Shown here: positions 8,931-16,166 of the stretch, piece after piece | Position numbering within the stretch: position 1 is the stretch's first letter | Layout: each line of letters starts with the position of its first letter | NCBI RefSeq assembly: GCF_001561995.1 | Contig: NZ_LLWC01000012.1 | Location: 1-61,186 of the forward strand | Reading direction: 5' to 3' | DNA from: Polycladidibacter hongkongensis | GTDB lineage: Bacteria > Pseudomonadota > Alphaproteobacteria > Rhizobiales > Stappiaceae | Length of the DNA stretch: 61,186 nt | The notes under the pieces: generated by a model | Seen by the model: only the letters and a program-made list of their open reading frames with translations | The model's database searches: none | What the model was told of the DNA's origin: nothing | Position numbers and translations under genes: made by a program

Positions 8931-9185
8931 ATGGCGGCAACTCTGGTAAAAATTGCAGGCACGACAACGGTAAAAACGCGGGGCATGAGCCTGTCGCGGT
9001 TTATCTGGCGGCATTTTGGCCAGCGCGATCCGCAGGTGCTCACTGCGGCGCTGGCACTTAACCGGCATCTGGCCAATGCCACCGAGTTACCGCTCGGGGC
9101 CACCGTGTATTTGCCCATGGGGCCGACGAGCGGCGCTGACAGCACTGCGGCGCAGGCAGAGGCGATTGTGCAGCTGTTTGATTGA
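8931..9185 (+). CDS. Phage tail protein X (LysM-like)
   Basis: This 84-residue protein has the tail X pattern: SRFIWRHFGQRDPQVLTAALALNRHLANATELPLGATVYLP, a LysM-like fold thought to bind peptidoglycan or connect the baseplate. The gene starts behind a GGGAGG ribosome site. Its stop is followed 23 nt later by the likely start of gene D, so the two are probably translationally coupled. Confidence 0.87.
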   Translation: MAATLVKIAGTTTVKTRGMSLSRFIWRHFGQRDPQVLTAALALNRHLANATELPLGATVYLPMGPTSGADSTAAQAEAIVQLFD

Positions 9186-9208
9186 GGCCGACAAAAAAAA
9201 CAGGCGAA

Positions 9209-10387
9209 ATGGGCATGGACGAGAGCTATTACCGGATTGTCATCAGCGGCAAGGCGGGGCAAAAAACGCTGGAAAACCGTTCTGGCGGCACCCTGCCAGA
9301 TCTTGCGAAAACGCCGGGTGCAGGTGACCTGCTTTTGCTTAGCGTGAGTGATGTGGAGGGCAGCGCCAGCGACAGCGCCAGCCTGACATTTTGCGATAAA
9401 AACGGCGCCATGGTGCTGCCGAACGAGGATGACGAGATCGAGATTTTCCTCGGTCGTTCAGGTGCTTATGGTGGCAAACTTCATTCTGTGTTTAAAGGCC
9501 GCTTGCGGGCTCCGCGGGCCAAGGGCGGGGCGCAGGGACGCATCGTTGACGTGCGGGCCGAGGGCGTCGCGGCGAATTCTGCGGCCAATGCACCCAAAAC
9601 CTGCCAATACAGGGGCCAAACCGTCACGATGATGCTGGCCGAGGCCGCAAAGGCAGCAGGCGAGCCAGCACCTGCGATAGATAAAACGCTCGGCGCGCAG
9701 AAAATCGATGTAGAATTACAGGACGGCGAGAGCTATCTGGAGTTCGGCGCCAGACTGGCGCGGCAACTCGGCGGCCAGTTTAAACAGGTGGCAGGGGAAA
9801 AGGCGGTGTTGCTGGCTGCAGGAAGCGGAAAATCGGCCAGCGGTAAACCTTTGCCGCGCATTGCTGCGCGCGCAGGCGAGGGCGGCAATCTCATCTCTTA
9901 TGATATCGCACCGCGGGCGGAGCGGGCGCGGGCACAGGCCGTCATCTGCGCTTATTACGATAAACAGAGCGGCACCGTGAAACAGCTGCAAAAACGTGAC
10001 GAAACCGGCACTGCGGCCGCCATGCACTTGCCCGGGCAAGCGGCGAGCAAAAAGGAGGCCAACGCCCGCATCGCGGCGGCGCAAAACCAGCTGGCGCGGG
10101 ATGTGGGCTCGGGCCGCGTGGTGCTGCGCGGCGAGCCGCTGGCGCGCGCTGGCGGCCTGTGTGACCTCACCTGCCGGGCGGGGCTGGACGGGGAGTATCA
10201 TATCAAATCGGTGCGCCACCAGCTGGGCCCTTCTGGCTGGCAAACCACGCTGCAGCTGGATCAGCCAAAAGGCGGTGCGGGCAAAGACAAGCGGGCCAAG
10301 CCACCGCCAAAGCCAACAGCCAAACCGGAGAGTGCAAGCACGCGCGGCGGCGCGGCGTCGCTCCGCCCCGCAGGATTGCAGGAGTAA
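9209..10387 (+). CDS. Phage late control / baseplate protein (P2 gpD-type)
   Basis: In P2, gpD is a baseplate hub protein of the VgrG/gp27 family. I chose the ATG at 9209 (AGGCGA just upstream). A TTG at 9182 gives an unlikely N-terminus inside gene X, and the ATG at 9215 is an equal alternative. The protein is about 392 residues. It shows SYYRIVISGKAG, the domain with YLEFGARLARQLGGQFKQVAGEKAVLLAAGSG, and the family end DGEYHIKSVRHQLGPSGWQTTLQLD, then a Lys/Pro-rich tail. It ends the tail module; the next genes are cargo on the other strand. Confidence 0.9.
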   Translation: MGMDESYYRIVISGKAGQKTLENRSGGTLPDLAKTPGAGDLLLLSVSDVEGSASDSASLTFCDKNGAMVLPNEDDEIEIFLGRSGAYGGKLHSVFKGRLRAPRAKGGAQGRIVDVRAEGVAANSAANAPKTCQYRGQTVTMMLAEAAKAAGEPAPAIDKTLGAQKIDVELQDGESYLEFGARLARQLGGQFKQVAGEKAVLLAAGSGKSASGKPLPRIAARAGEGGNLISYDIAPRAERARAQAVICAYYDKQSGTVKQLQKRDETGTAAAMHLPGQAASKKEANARIAAAQNQLARDVGSGRVVLRGEPLARAGGLCDLTCRAGLDGEYHIKSVRHQLGPSGWQTTLQLDQPKGGAGKDKRAKPPPKPTAKPESASTRGGAASLRPAGLQE

Positions 10388-10399
10388 TCATCACCTCAT

Positions 10400-11566
10400 T
10401 TATTTTGTTGAAAATTCGGGAATGGGTGGATCAATACGCGCATCTCCGTGGCCCGGCATGGGGGCGAACAGAGAGTTGAGAAGCACGGTGCGTTCGTTTG
10501 CTTCCACATTTCCATCAGCCACCAAGTGCTCATAGGTTTTCAGGAATGTCAGGCGCTGGCTGGCATCATCCATCAAGAGCAGGGATCTGAATGTAAAGCG
10601 GACAGACAAGCGCAACATCCAGAAATAGACAAATAGCGGCACCGTAATGAAGGCAAGCTTGCCGAATATGTTTGTCAGTTGGACGCTGACCAGTCCCGCT
10701 ATCTCCGGTACTTGTGTCCCGTTCAGGCTTGTGGATATGCTGGAGATATAGGCGATGACGTTAGCATGGTGATCAAACAACAGCTTCAAAGGCAAACTAA
10801 ATAATGCGATGCAAATAGCAGCGCTTGTCCAAAATGACTTTTTGTAGGCTTCTTCTTTGTCGGACCATTTTTTTTGCGCGGAGTTTAGATTTGCATTCTG
10901 TTCAATGGCCCTGATGCAGTCATCTTTCTTTTCTTCTAGCTGTTTTATCAGCTCTTTCGTCGTTGTCTCTCTGAGTTCTTTCATATCATTGGCAGCGGAC
11001 TTGCTGAGTTCACTTAGATGCTTCTCGGTTCTATCGCTGAGTTCTTTTAGTTTCTGTTGTTTATCGCTTAGAGAGATTCCGGTTACATCAGTTGATTTCC
11101 CTACGTAGGTTGCAGCGTAAATAGAATAGGCTTCCGCAAAATTGCTATTTCCAGCGATGGCGCTTCTAATTTTACCTAGCAAGTCGGCATCTGCTTTTTG
11201 TAATTCATGCGCGATTGCGGCAAGCCCGATCATAGAATACACAGTCATTTGTTTTGATAAAATGTTTGCTGACTTTTCGTCTAGTGAGGATACTATAAAT
11301 CGAATTTGGCTTCCTTTTGCTTCAACCAGCTTATTGCTCGGATTTTTAAGTGAAGCCAAAAGAGCGTCATATACAGCTTTCGTTTCGCTATCAATCGTAC
11401 TAACTAACAACTTGATAAGTGCAGTGTAGAGGCGTTTTTGCTCGCGATCTAAGTTGAGCAAATCGTCATTAATGCTGACGCCTGGTGCTGCTTCGACGAT
11501 TTTCTGCGTGGAGAAGAAAAAAACCAGCCACTCGCCATAGGCTTTATCACGATCAAACATAAACAA
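10400..11566 (-). CDS. DUF6161-like membrane protein, prophage cargo (moron)
   Basis: This 388-residue protein is encoded against the tail operon. Residues 1-160 are soluble and helical, and 165-240 are a strong coiled coil (SDKQQKLKELSDRTEKHLSE). Two membrane segments follow near 245-264 and 301-320. The C-terminal end (RSLLLMDDASQRLTFLKTYEHLVADGN, then NSLFAPMPGHGD) matches my recollection of the DUF6161 domain end. GC is much lower than in the neighbouring phage genes and the gene has its own AGAGAG ribosome site, so it looks independently acquired. A superinfection-exclusion or abortive-infection role would fit but is inference only. Confidence 0.6.
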   Translation of the reverse strand: MFMFDRDKAYGEWLVFFFSTQKIVEAAPGVSINDDLLNLDREQKRLYTALIKLLVSTIDSETKAVYDALLASLKNPSNKLVEAKGSQIRFIVSSLDEKSANILSKQMTVYSMIGLAAIAHELQKADADLLGKIRSAIAGNSNFAEAYSIYAATYVGKSTDVTGISLSDKQQKLKELSDRTEKHLSELSKSAANDMKELRETTTKELIKQLEEKKDDCIRAIEQNANLNSAQKKWSDKEEAYKKSFWTSAAICIALFSLPLKLLFDHHANVIAYISSISTSLNGTQVPEIAGLVSVQLTNIFGKLAFITVPLFVYFWMLRLSVRFTFRSLLLMDDASQRLTFLKTYEHLVADGNVEANERTVLLNSLFAPMPGHGDARIDPPIPEFSTK

Positions 11567-12014
11567 CTCTCTTTGGTGGAAATAACTAATCTATTGCCAC
11601 CATAAATAGTGGCCTTTGGCAATAGCAGCCGATGCAGTCTAGCAGAAGTGTTAGGATGCGATGTGCCGGCTGTATTCCCTAATCCCGATCGAAAAAGCCC
11701 AGGTGGGCGTGATGCAGGCCCACCTGCACAATGCGCTTGTTAAACCGCTTGTTGAGGTGATCCACGGCGCTTGAAAGGGCCTCATGCTTGTTTTGCTGGC
11801 CCGCCTCGTCTTGTAAAAACAAATCGGCGGTGCGCTGATCGAGCGCATAGAGCTCGGCAATGGAATAGATGCGGGCACGGTGAAGTTTTTAGGTTACTTT
11901 GCCACTGACCGATGGTATATCCCCTGTATTAAGAGGAGCTTAGTTGTAAAATTCTGCTGCCAGTTTTAGTTTGTGGGCAGGGGGATACTTGGCTTTTAAC
12001 TGAATGGATATTAA
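11567..12014. other. Intergenic interval in the prophage cargo block
   Basis: This 448-base stretch separates divergent cargo genes. Apart from the polymerase-like fragment at 11679-11888 I see no intact gene. Bases 11890-12014 are AT-rich and probably hold the promoter of the gene at 12015. A candidate is TATATC/TGTATTAAGA near 11922-11943, not a firm match. Confidence 0.4.
11679..11888 (-). pseudogene. Fragment of a Y-family DNA polymerase C-terminus (DinB/UmuC-like)
   Basis: Read on the minus strand between in-frame stops, about 69 codons are open and include IYSIAELYALDQRTADLFLQ and ALSSAVDHLNKRFNKRIVQV. This resembles the little-finger/C-terminal tail of Y-family polymerases (dLF... then LS.A.D.LN.RFGK..V). 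There is no start codon with a ribosome site and both flanks are closed by stops, so it is a remnant. It lies in the 450-base interval between two cargo genes. Confidence 0.45.
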
Positions 12015-12497
12015 GTGTCGCTTTTACAAGAAAACAAATTTTACGCACCTCCTACGTTTGAGGGGCCGAACAATACTTCGATAGAGAATTTCGTTCTTAG
12101 TTATGCAGCCGATTATAAAAAATGGAATGACTATTGTATGCGTGTTTCTGAAAGCCTCCGAGAGAAACCAGCCGCCGAAAAGCTTAGAGAGATGGATGGT
12201 TTTTCGGAGCTGTATCGGCTTTTTCTAACCCCATTTTTAGCAGATGGAGTCCATCTACAGTTGATAGCTTTTGGCACATCGGCGGATTTTGACCCCAACA
12301 GAATTTCCATTTTAAATATTAAAAATGACGTTTCTCGATATCGTGTATTTTTCAGTGTGGCGAGCGAACATTTAGATTGTAGCAACGATTTTTTCGCCGA
12401 GATTTCAAGCAATGACGCAGGTGACTGGTTGCTCCATCAGGTGTTTTACATTGATCCGTTTCCAGAAGATGGGAAAGTTTTTTTGCCGTATCTTTAG
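12015..12497 (+). CDS. NTF2-like protein, possible immunity protein of the prophage cargo
   Basis: This 160-residue acidic protein starts at a GTG with GGA 7 nt upstream. The order of a long N-terminal helix pair, LQLIAFGTSADFDPNRISILNIKNDVSR, alternating beta strands, and an end GDWLLHQVFYID...VFLPYL resembles NTF2-fold immunity proteins of polymorphic toxin systems (GsP..ydPe.E.i.....WrId..yyiD). GC is low compared with the phage genes. It is convergent with the unrecognised gene at 12630-13616, and the pair could be a toxin/immunity or effector/partner unit. Family assignment is from pattern only. Confidence 0.4.
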   Translation: MSLLQENKFYAPPTFEGPNNTSIENFVLSYAADYKKWNDYCMRVSESLREKPAAEKLREMDGFSELYRLFLTPFLADGVHLQLIAFGTSADFDPNRISILNIKNDVSRYRVFFSVASEHLDCSNDFFAEISSNDAGDWLLHQVFYIDPFPEDGKVFLPYL

Positions 12498-12629
12498 CGC
12501 AGTGCAGATAGTTTCCAACAGTACCCGAAAAATGGGCGTCGGTATTCTTTGGGAAATTTCCCTTGAAAGCTTTCGCTGCCGCCAGCATCCTGCGCAGCAG
12601 GCTCTGGTGCAGATTAAGCGAGGGGCGCA

Positions 12630-13616
12630 CTAGTCCGTAAAGAACAAAACTTCATTCGATGTACTATGGAGATCTTGTGTGCGGGGCTTTGGCTCGACGC
12701 TTAGAATGACGCTGTCATTGTTTTGAAAAGAGTTTTTATAGTGAGCGGCAAGATTGATCGGGTCATTCTTGAATGCCGTAGCCTGGAGGCCAAAATCATC
12801 CATAACCCGCCCTATCAGCTTTCCGTTTTGTGTCTGGGTCAAGAATTTACTGATCAGTTCCTGTTGGGTGTCGCCCTGCCGTAATGCATGATCCAGAACC
12901 TCGATTGTTCTTTCATTGATGATGGTCGCAACTTCAATCTTTCTGGGCAGATCTCCATGGCGTATCTGGGATCCCGGCGTCTTGGTCGCTTGCTCATACT
13001 GAAACCGAATGACGTCGCTGCCGTAGAACTCTAAACCGGTGCTTGCGTGGCGGTAATGATCCTCAAACATCCAGTGGTTTGGCGAGAAACTGCTATTAAA
13101 CAGATGAGATTTATCGATATCGGCAGGTGCGCGCATCTTTTGTGGAACAGAAGTTTGCACGGTTGTCCATTTCCCCTCAACTTCAACCTCCGTATCTATG
13201 AGCCACAAAGACGCCTCGCGAATACCTGCCTCACCATTATTGGCATCTCGCAGTGAGTTAAGCGCGTTTTTGAGGTTTGGATCAAAGTACCTTTTTAGTT
13301 TCCCGTTTTCTAATAGTGGATCGACGGAATTATAACCGGGGGTGCTGCGTGCGATAGTAAAAGAGCTGCTGGGCCCTGCGCTTTGGCTAAAAACATTCTG
13401 AACAGGCGCTAAATCCGAGGCGGTGTTAGGCGGCTCCCTTCGCAATCTCTTTTCGAGGTGCTGTTGGTCTTCAGGGCCAGCTGGCCTTTTATGTCCTGCG
13501 GCAGGAGTTCTCGCTAGAATGATCTCTCCGGCAGTCCTCTGCCCGCTGGTCTCTGTTTTAGGCAGTGCCGGTTGTTGAAGTGGTAAGCTGTTTGACTTTG
13601 ATACATGAAAGGGCAT
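12630..13616 (-). CDS. Unrecognised effector-like protein with disordered N-terminus and bipartite NLS-like motif
   Basis: I do not recognise the family. The protein has 328 residues. Residues 1-95 are disordered and rich in S, T, P, Q and R. They include K43-R44, an 11-residue spacer and K56-R-L-R-R60, which is the layout of a eukaryotic bipartite nuclear localisation signal. Residues 100-328 look globular, with LWLIDTEVEVEGKWTTVQTS, NHWMFEDHYRHASTGLEFYG and IEVATIINERTIEVLDHAL. The start has a GAGGAG ribosome site. No tts box is visible upstream. The N-terminus resembles type III/IV effectors in composition; a secreted effector carried by the prophage is possible but unproven. Confidence 0.45.
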   Translation of the reverse strand: MPFHVSKSNSLPLQQPALPKTETSGQRTAGEIILARTPAAGHKRPAGPEDQQHLEKRLRREPPNTASDLAPVQNVFSQSAGPSSSFTIARSTPGYNSVDPLLENGKLKRYFDPNLKNALNSLRDANNGEAGIREASLWLIDTEVEVEGKWTTVQTSVPQKMRAPADIDKSHLFNSSFSPNHWMFEDHYRHASTGLEFYGSDVIRFQYEQATKTPGSQIRHGDLPRKIEVATIINERTIEVLDHALRQGDTQQELISKFLTQTQNGKLIGRVMDDFGLQATAFKNDPINLAAHYKNSFQNNDSVILSVEPKPRTQDLHSTSNEVLFFTD

Positions 13617-13768
13617 GGCAAACTCCTCTATCGATAAAGTAACGGCATACCAAACAGCTTATTGTGTTGCAGAACACTCTATTCAATACCGCTAAATAGC
13701 GGGCGAACTACTCGCGAAACACTGGTGATCTCCAGTTCCACGTCAAAACCAAATCAGGAAAATCAATC

Positions 13769-14614
13769 ATGGCAAATCGTTTATCGAGCCGTGGTGCGCG
13801 GTTTATTGCGCGCCACGAGGGTATTGTGACGACCGCATACCGGTGTTCTGCCGGGGTGATGACCATCGGCTGCGGCTTTACCGAGCGCAGTCGCATATTC
13901 AAAAGCTGGTGGCGGGCCAAGCACGGCCGCCCGTTGCGGCTGGGTGATAAAATCAATCGTGGTGATTGCCACATGCTGCTGAAAAAAATGTGTGATGAGG
14001 AGTATGGAGCGGCGGTAAGCCGTACGCTGCCAAAGCTGCGCGGCTATGAACACGACGCCTGCACCTCTGTCACGTTTAATCTGGGCACGGGCGCGCTCAA
14101 GTGGCGGTGGGCGCAGCCGCTAAAATCTGGCGGGATTAAACAGGCCGCGCAAATTCTGCGAGGGGGCTACAATCGGGCGGGCGGTCGTGTGCTGCCGGGG
14201 CTGACTGCGCGGCGTGAGAGTGAGGCGCGCCTGCTCGTATCAGGTGATTATGGTCTCGATGCCCCTGCGCCGCTCCCGGCTAAAGCTCCGGCGTTCCCAA
14301 CCGCTAAAAAACAACTGGCGGCGCTCGGCTACGGCGGCGCGCATTTTGCCCGTGAGCTCAAGCGGTTTCAAAAAGATCATCCGCCGCTCGTGGCAGATGG
14401 CCAATGGGGCCCTGCCTCGGCAGCAGCCGTACAGCGCAAGCTGGAGCGGAAGCGAGCCGCGCAAAGCGGTGGAGGCCTCGCCGCGATAGGAGCGGCGGCA
14501 GTTGGCGGCGGCGGGCTCGACCCCGCCTCACTCGCGATCGGGCTGGCCAGCGCAGGCGTCCTGTTTGGTCTCTACCAGTTCCGCGGCAAGGTTTTAAAAC
14601 GTCGGCGCACGTAA
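13769..14614 (+). CDS. Endolysin: GH24 lysozyme with peptidoglycan-binding region and C-terminal membrane segment
   Basis: This 281-residue muramidase would cut the glycan chain at lysis. Residues 12-38 carry the GH24 active site: E17 (HEG), then AYRCSAGVMTIGCGFT with C26 and T32. These have the same spacing as the T4 lysozyme triad E11-D20-T26, but Asp is replaced by Cys. Residues 60-150 complete the lysozyme domain (DACTSVTFNLGTGALKW, ARRESEARLL). Residues 175-225 look like a peptidoglycan-binding repeat (AKKQLAALGY, VADGQWGPASAAAVQRKL). A Gly/Ala-rich hydrophobic segment near 240-270 and a basic end suggest membrane attachment. High GC marks the return to phage genes after the cargo block. 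Confidence 0.85.
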   Translation: MANRLSSRGARFIARHEGIVTTAYRCSAGVMTIGCGFTERSRIFKSWWRAKHGRPLRLGDKINRGDCHMLLKKMCDEEYGAAVSRTLPKLRGYEHDACTSVTFNLGTGALKWRWAQPLKSGGIKQAAQILRGGYNRAGGRVLPGLTARRESEARLLVSGDYGLDAPAPLPAKAPAFPTAKKQLAALGYGGAHFARELKRFQKDHPPLVADGQWGPASAAAVQRKLERKRAAQSGGGLAAIGAAAVGGGGLDPASLAIGLASAGVLFGLYQFRGKVLKRRRT

Positions 14615-14657
14615 GCGCAAATCTCACATCTCACCAACACAACTTATGGAGGCTCTC

Positions 14658-14867
14658 ATGTCACTTCTAAAAGGCTGGCGCACGCGACTTGCAGCGCTGT
14701 CACTGTTTTTGCTCGGGCTATTGGAGGCGGTAGATCCACATCTGCTGGTGACGTTTCTGGGCGAAGAGGCCCGCTCAGGGGTGCTGTTGTTCTACGCGGT
14801 TGCCTTTTATGGCCTGCGGCAGATCACCAGCACTCCCGCAGGCCGCAGCGAGGAGCCCCCGCGATGA
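14658..14867 (+). CDS. Small phage membrane protein, putative holin or lysis accessory
   Basis: This product of about 69 residues has two hydrophobic segments (LAALSLFLLGLLEAV and GVLLFYAVAFYGL) and a short charged tail. I chose the ATG at 14658; the ATG at 14646 overlaps its GGAGG ribosome site. The stop overlaps the next start in an ATGA arrangement. Position after the endolysin supports a lysis role. Confidence 0.6.
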   Translation: MSLLKGWRTRLAALSLFLLGLLEAVDPHLLVTFLGEEARSGVLLFYAVAFYGLRQITSTPAGRSEEPPR

Positions 14868-15259
14868 CATGGTTCCTCTCTAAAATTATGGGAGCGTTGG
14901 GGGGCGGTTTGTTCGACCGCCTTTTCCAATCCATAGACCATGCCGGCCTGCAGGAAACCGAACGCCAACGCCTGCGGGCGCGGGTGATCGAGGCGCAGGT
15001 TGAGGCGGATGCGGCAACGCGGCAGCAGGCCATGCAAAACAAATGGTTTTGGCGGGCATGGTCATTATTCGCCTTGCCGTTGGGGCTGTGGTGGGCGCTG
15101 GTTCTCATCGATACGGCGCTCGATCTGCCCATTGTGGTGCACGATTTGCCAGACTCAGTGCGGCCATGGGCCGATACGATTTTTTATGGGCTGTTTGGGG
15201 CAGGCGCGGGCCTGCGTACAGCTGAAACCATAGCAAGCGCCATCACGCGGCGGCGCTAA
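14864..15259 (+). CDS. Putative phage holin of the 3TM/GTA type
   Basis: This 131-residue protein has an N-terminal amphipathic segment (MTWFLSKIMGALGGGLFDRLF). A charged helical linker follows (QETERQRLRARVIEAQVEADAATRQQ), then membrane segments at about 68-85 (WSLFALPLGLWWALVLI) and 105-120 (TIFYGLFGAGAGL). This layout is that of small holins in alphaproteobacterial phages and gene transfer agents. It overlaps the preceding gene by 4 nt. Confidence 0.6.
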   Translation: MTWFLSKIMGALGGGLFDRLFQSIDHAGLQETERQRLRARVIEAQVEADAATRQQAMQNKWFWRAWSLFALPLGLWWALVLIDTALDLPIVVHDLPDSVRPWADTIFYGLFGAGAGLRTAETIASAITRRR

Positions 15260-15274
15260 CTAACCGGAGCCAAC

Positions 15275-15592
15275 ATGAGCGACCCAATTCAGGCCCTGCT
15301 GGGCCTCAAAATTATGCATCTGATCGCCGGGCTCTGTGGTGGTCTGGTGCGGGTGATCGTGCATCCGCGTGCCAGCCTTGCTAACACCATCGGCGCAACT
15401 GTGGTGGGGGCGCTGGTGGCGGGCTATCTTACCCCTGTGGTCGCGCCCGTGCTGGAGCGCTGGCTCGGCCCGACTGATGCAGGCGTGGAGGGGGCTACCG
15501 GTTTTATGCTAGGCATGTGCGGCCTAGCGCTATCGGAGGGACTTATTAAACTCGCCCGCCGCTGGCGCGATGACCCGACACTGCCTAAGTAG
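15275..15592 (+). CDS. Small phage membrane protein, lysis-region
   Basis: This 105-residue protein has about three hydrophobic segments (IMHLIAGLCGGLVRVIV, IGATVVGALVAGYL, ATGFMLGMCGLALSEGLI) and basic ends. Location right after two holin-like genes suggests lysis or a second holin/antiholin. I recognise no specific family. The ribosome site is ACCGGAG. It is the last gene with phage-like base composition. Confidence 0.55.
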   Translation: MSDPIQALLGLKIMHLIAGLCGGLVRVIVHPRASLANTIGATVVGALVAGYLTPVVAPVLERWLGPTDAGVEGATGFMLGMCGLALSEGLIKLARRWRDDPTLPK

Positions 15593-15605
15593 GTGGATAA
15601 AAAAA

Positions 15606-16057
15606 TCAAATAACTGTGCTGTAATATTTAATTGTAATTCCTGATTTGAAGTAGTAAATGCCGAATAAAAAAAGTACTGTGGGTATAATTGCAATGATTA
15701 CAGAAATGATATGTAATAGTAATTTAAAGTAGGTAAAGTGATTTTCGTACTTACTACCTCGGTTATTCATTACTGATAGGGCAGTGAAATTTGTAAGGTA
15801 TGCTAAGGCAATAGAAAAGACCGCTAGAGCTGTTCCTACAGAAAAACAAGTTAACGCATTTGCTGCATATGGTAGTATGTTAATCAAGTATTTTTGTTCT
15901 TTTAAAATTGAACTTAAAAACCAAGTATTGAAACTGCGGCTCCACCATTGATAAATAGAGAGCTCTTTAAATAAAAATTTGCAGTCTCAATGGTTTTCTC
16001 ATTAATCATTTGAAATTGCTCAAATGCAGCGCGATTGCTCTGGTCTAATTCATTCAT
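15606..16057 (-). pseudogene. Small membrane protein gene broken by a one-base frameshift
   Basis: Two minus-strand frames join into one plausible protein. The first part starts at ATG 16057 (ribosome site TGAGGT) and reads MNELDQSNRAAFEQFQMINE... to NGGAAVSILGF, then meets a stop at 15914. The second part continues one base off with LSSILKEQKYLINILPYAANA..., two or three membrane segments and stop at 15606. One extra T in the five-T run at 15916-15920 restores about 150 codons. The joined protein resembles a family of small three-helix membrane proteins (KT.E....ALKSL...NGGAAVALLGFL) often seen near phage or mobile DNA. GC is low. A sequencing error in the homopolymer is an alternative. Confidence 0.6.
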
Positions 16058-16166
16058 AGTTACCTCATAAAACTCATAGTCGTTAATAATGTTGGCACTT
16101 TGTTTCAATTGCAAGATGTATCTCACTGTGAAACTAATATCAGAGTTGAGATGGGAGAATTGCAAG

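Noticed and set aside
8279-9061. 260-codon plus-strand frame overlapping gpU and gpX genes
   Set aside because: It overlaps two recognisable tail genes in another frame and its product is Trp/Arg/Gly-rich noise.
13617-13760. tts box or other type III secretion promoter upstream of the effector-like gene
   Set aside because: No GTCAGCTT-type element is visible; only ordinary AT-rich promoter-like sequence and a GAGGAG ribosome site.
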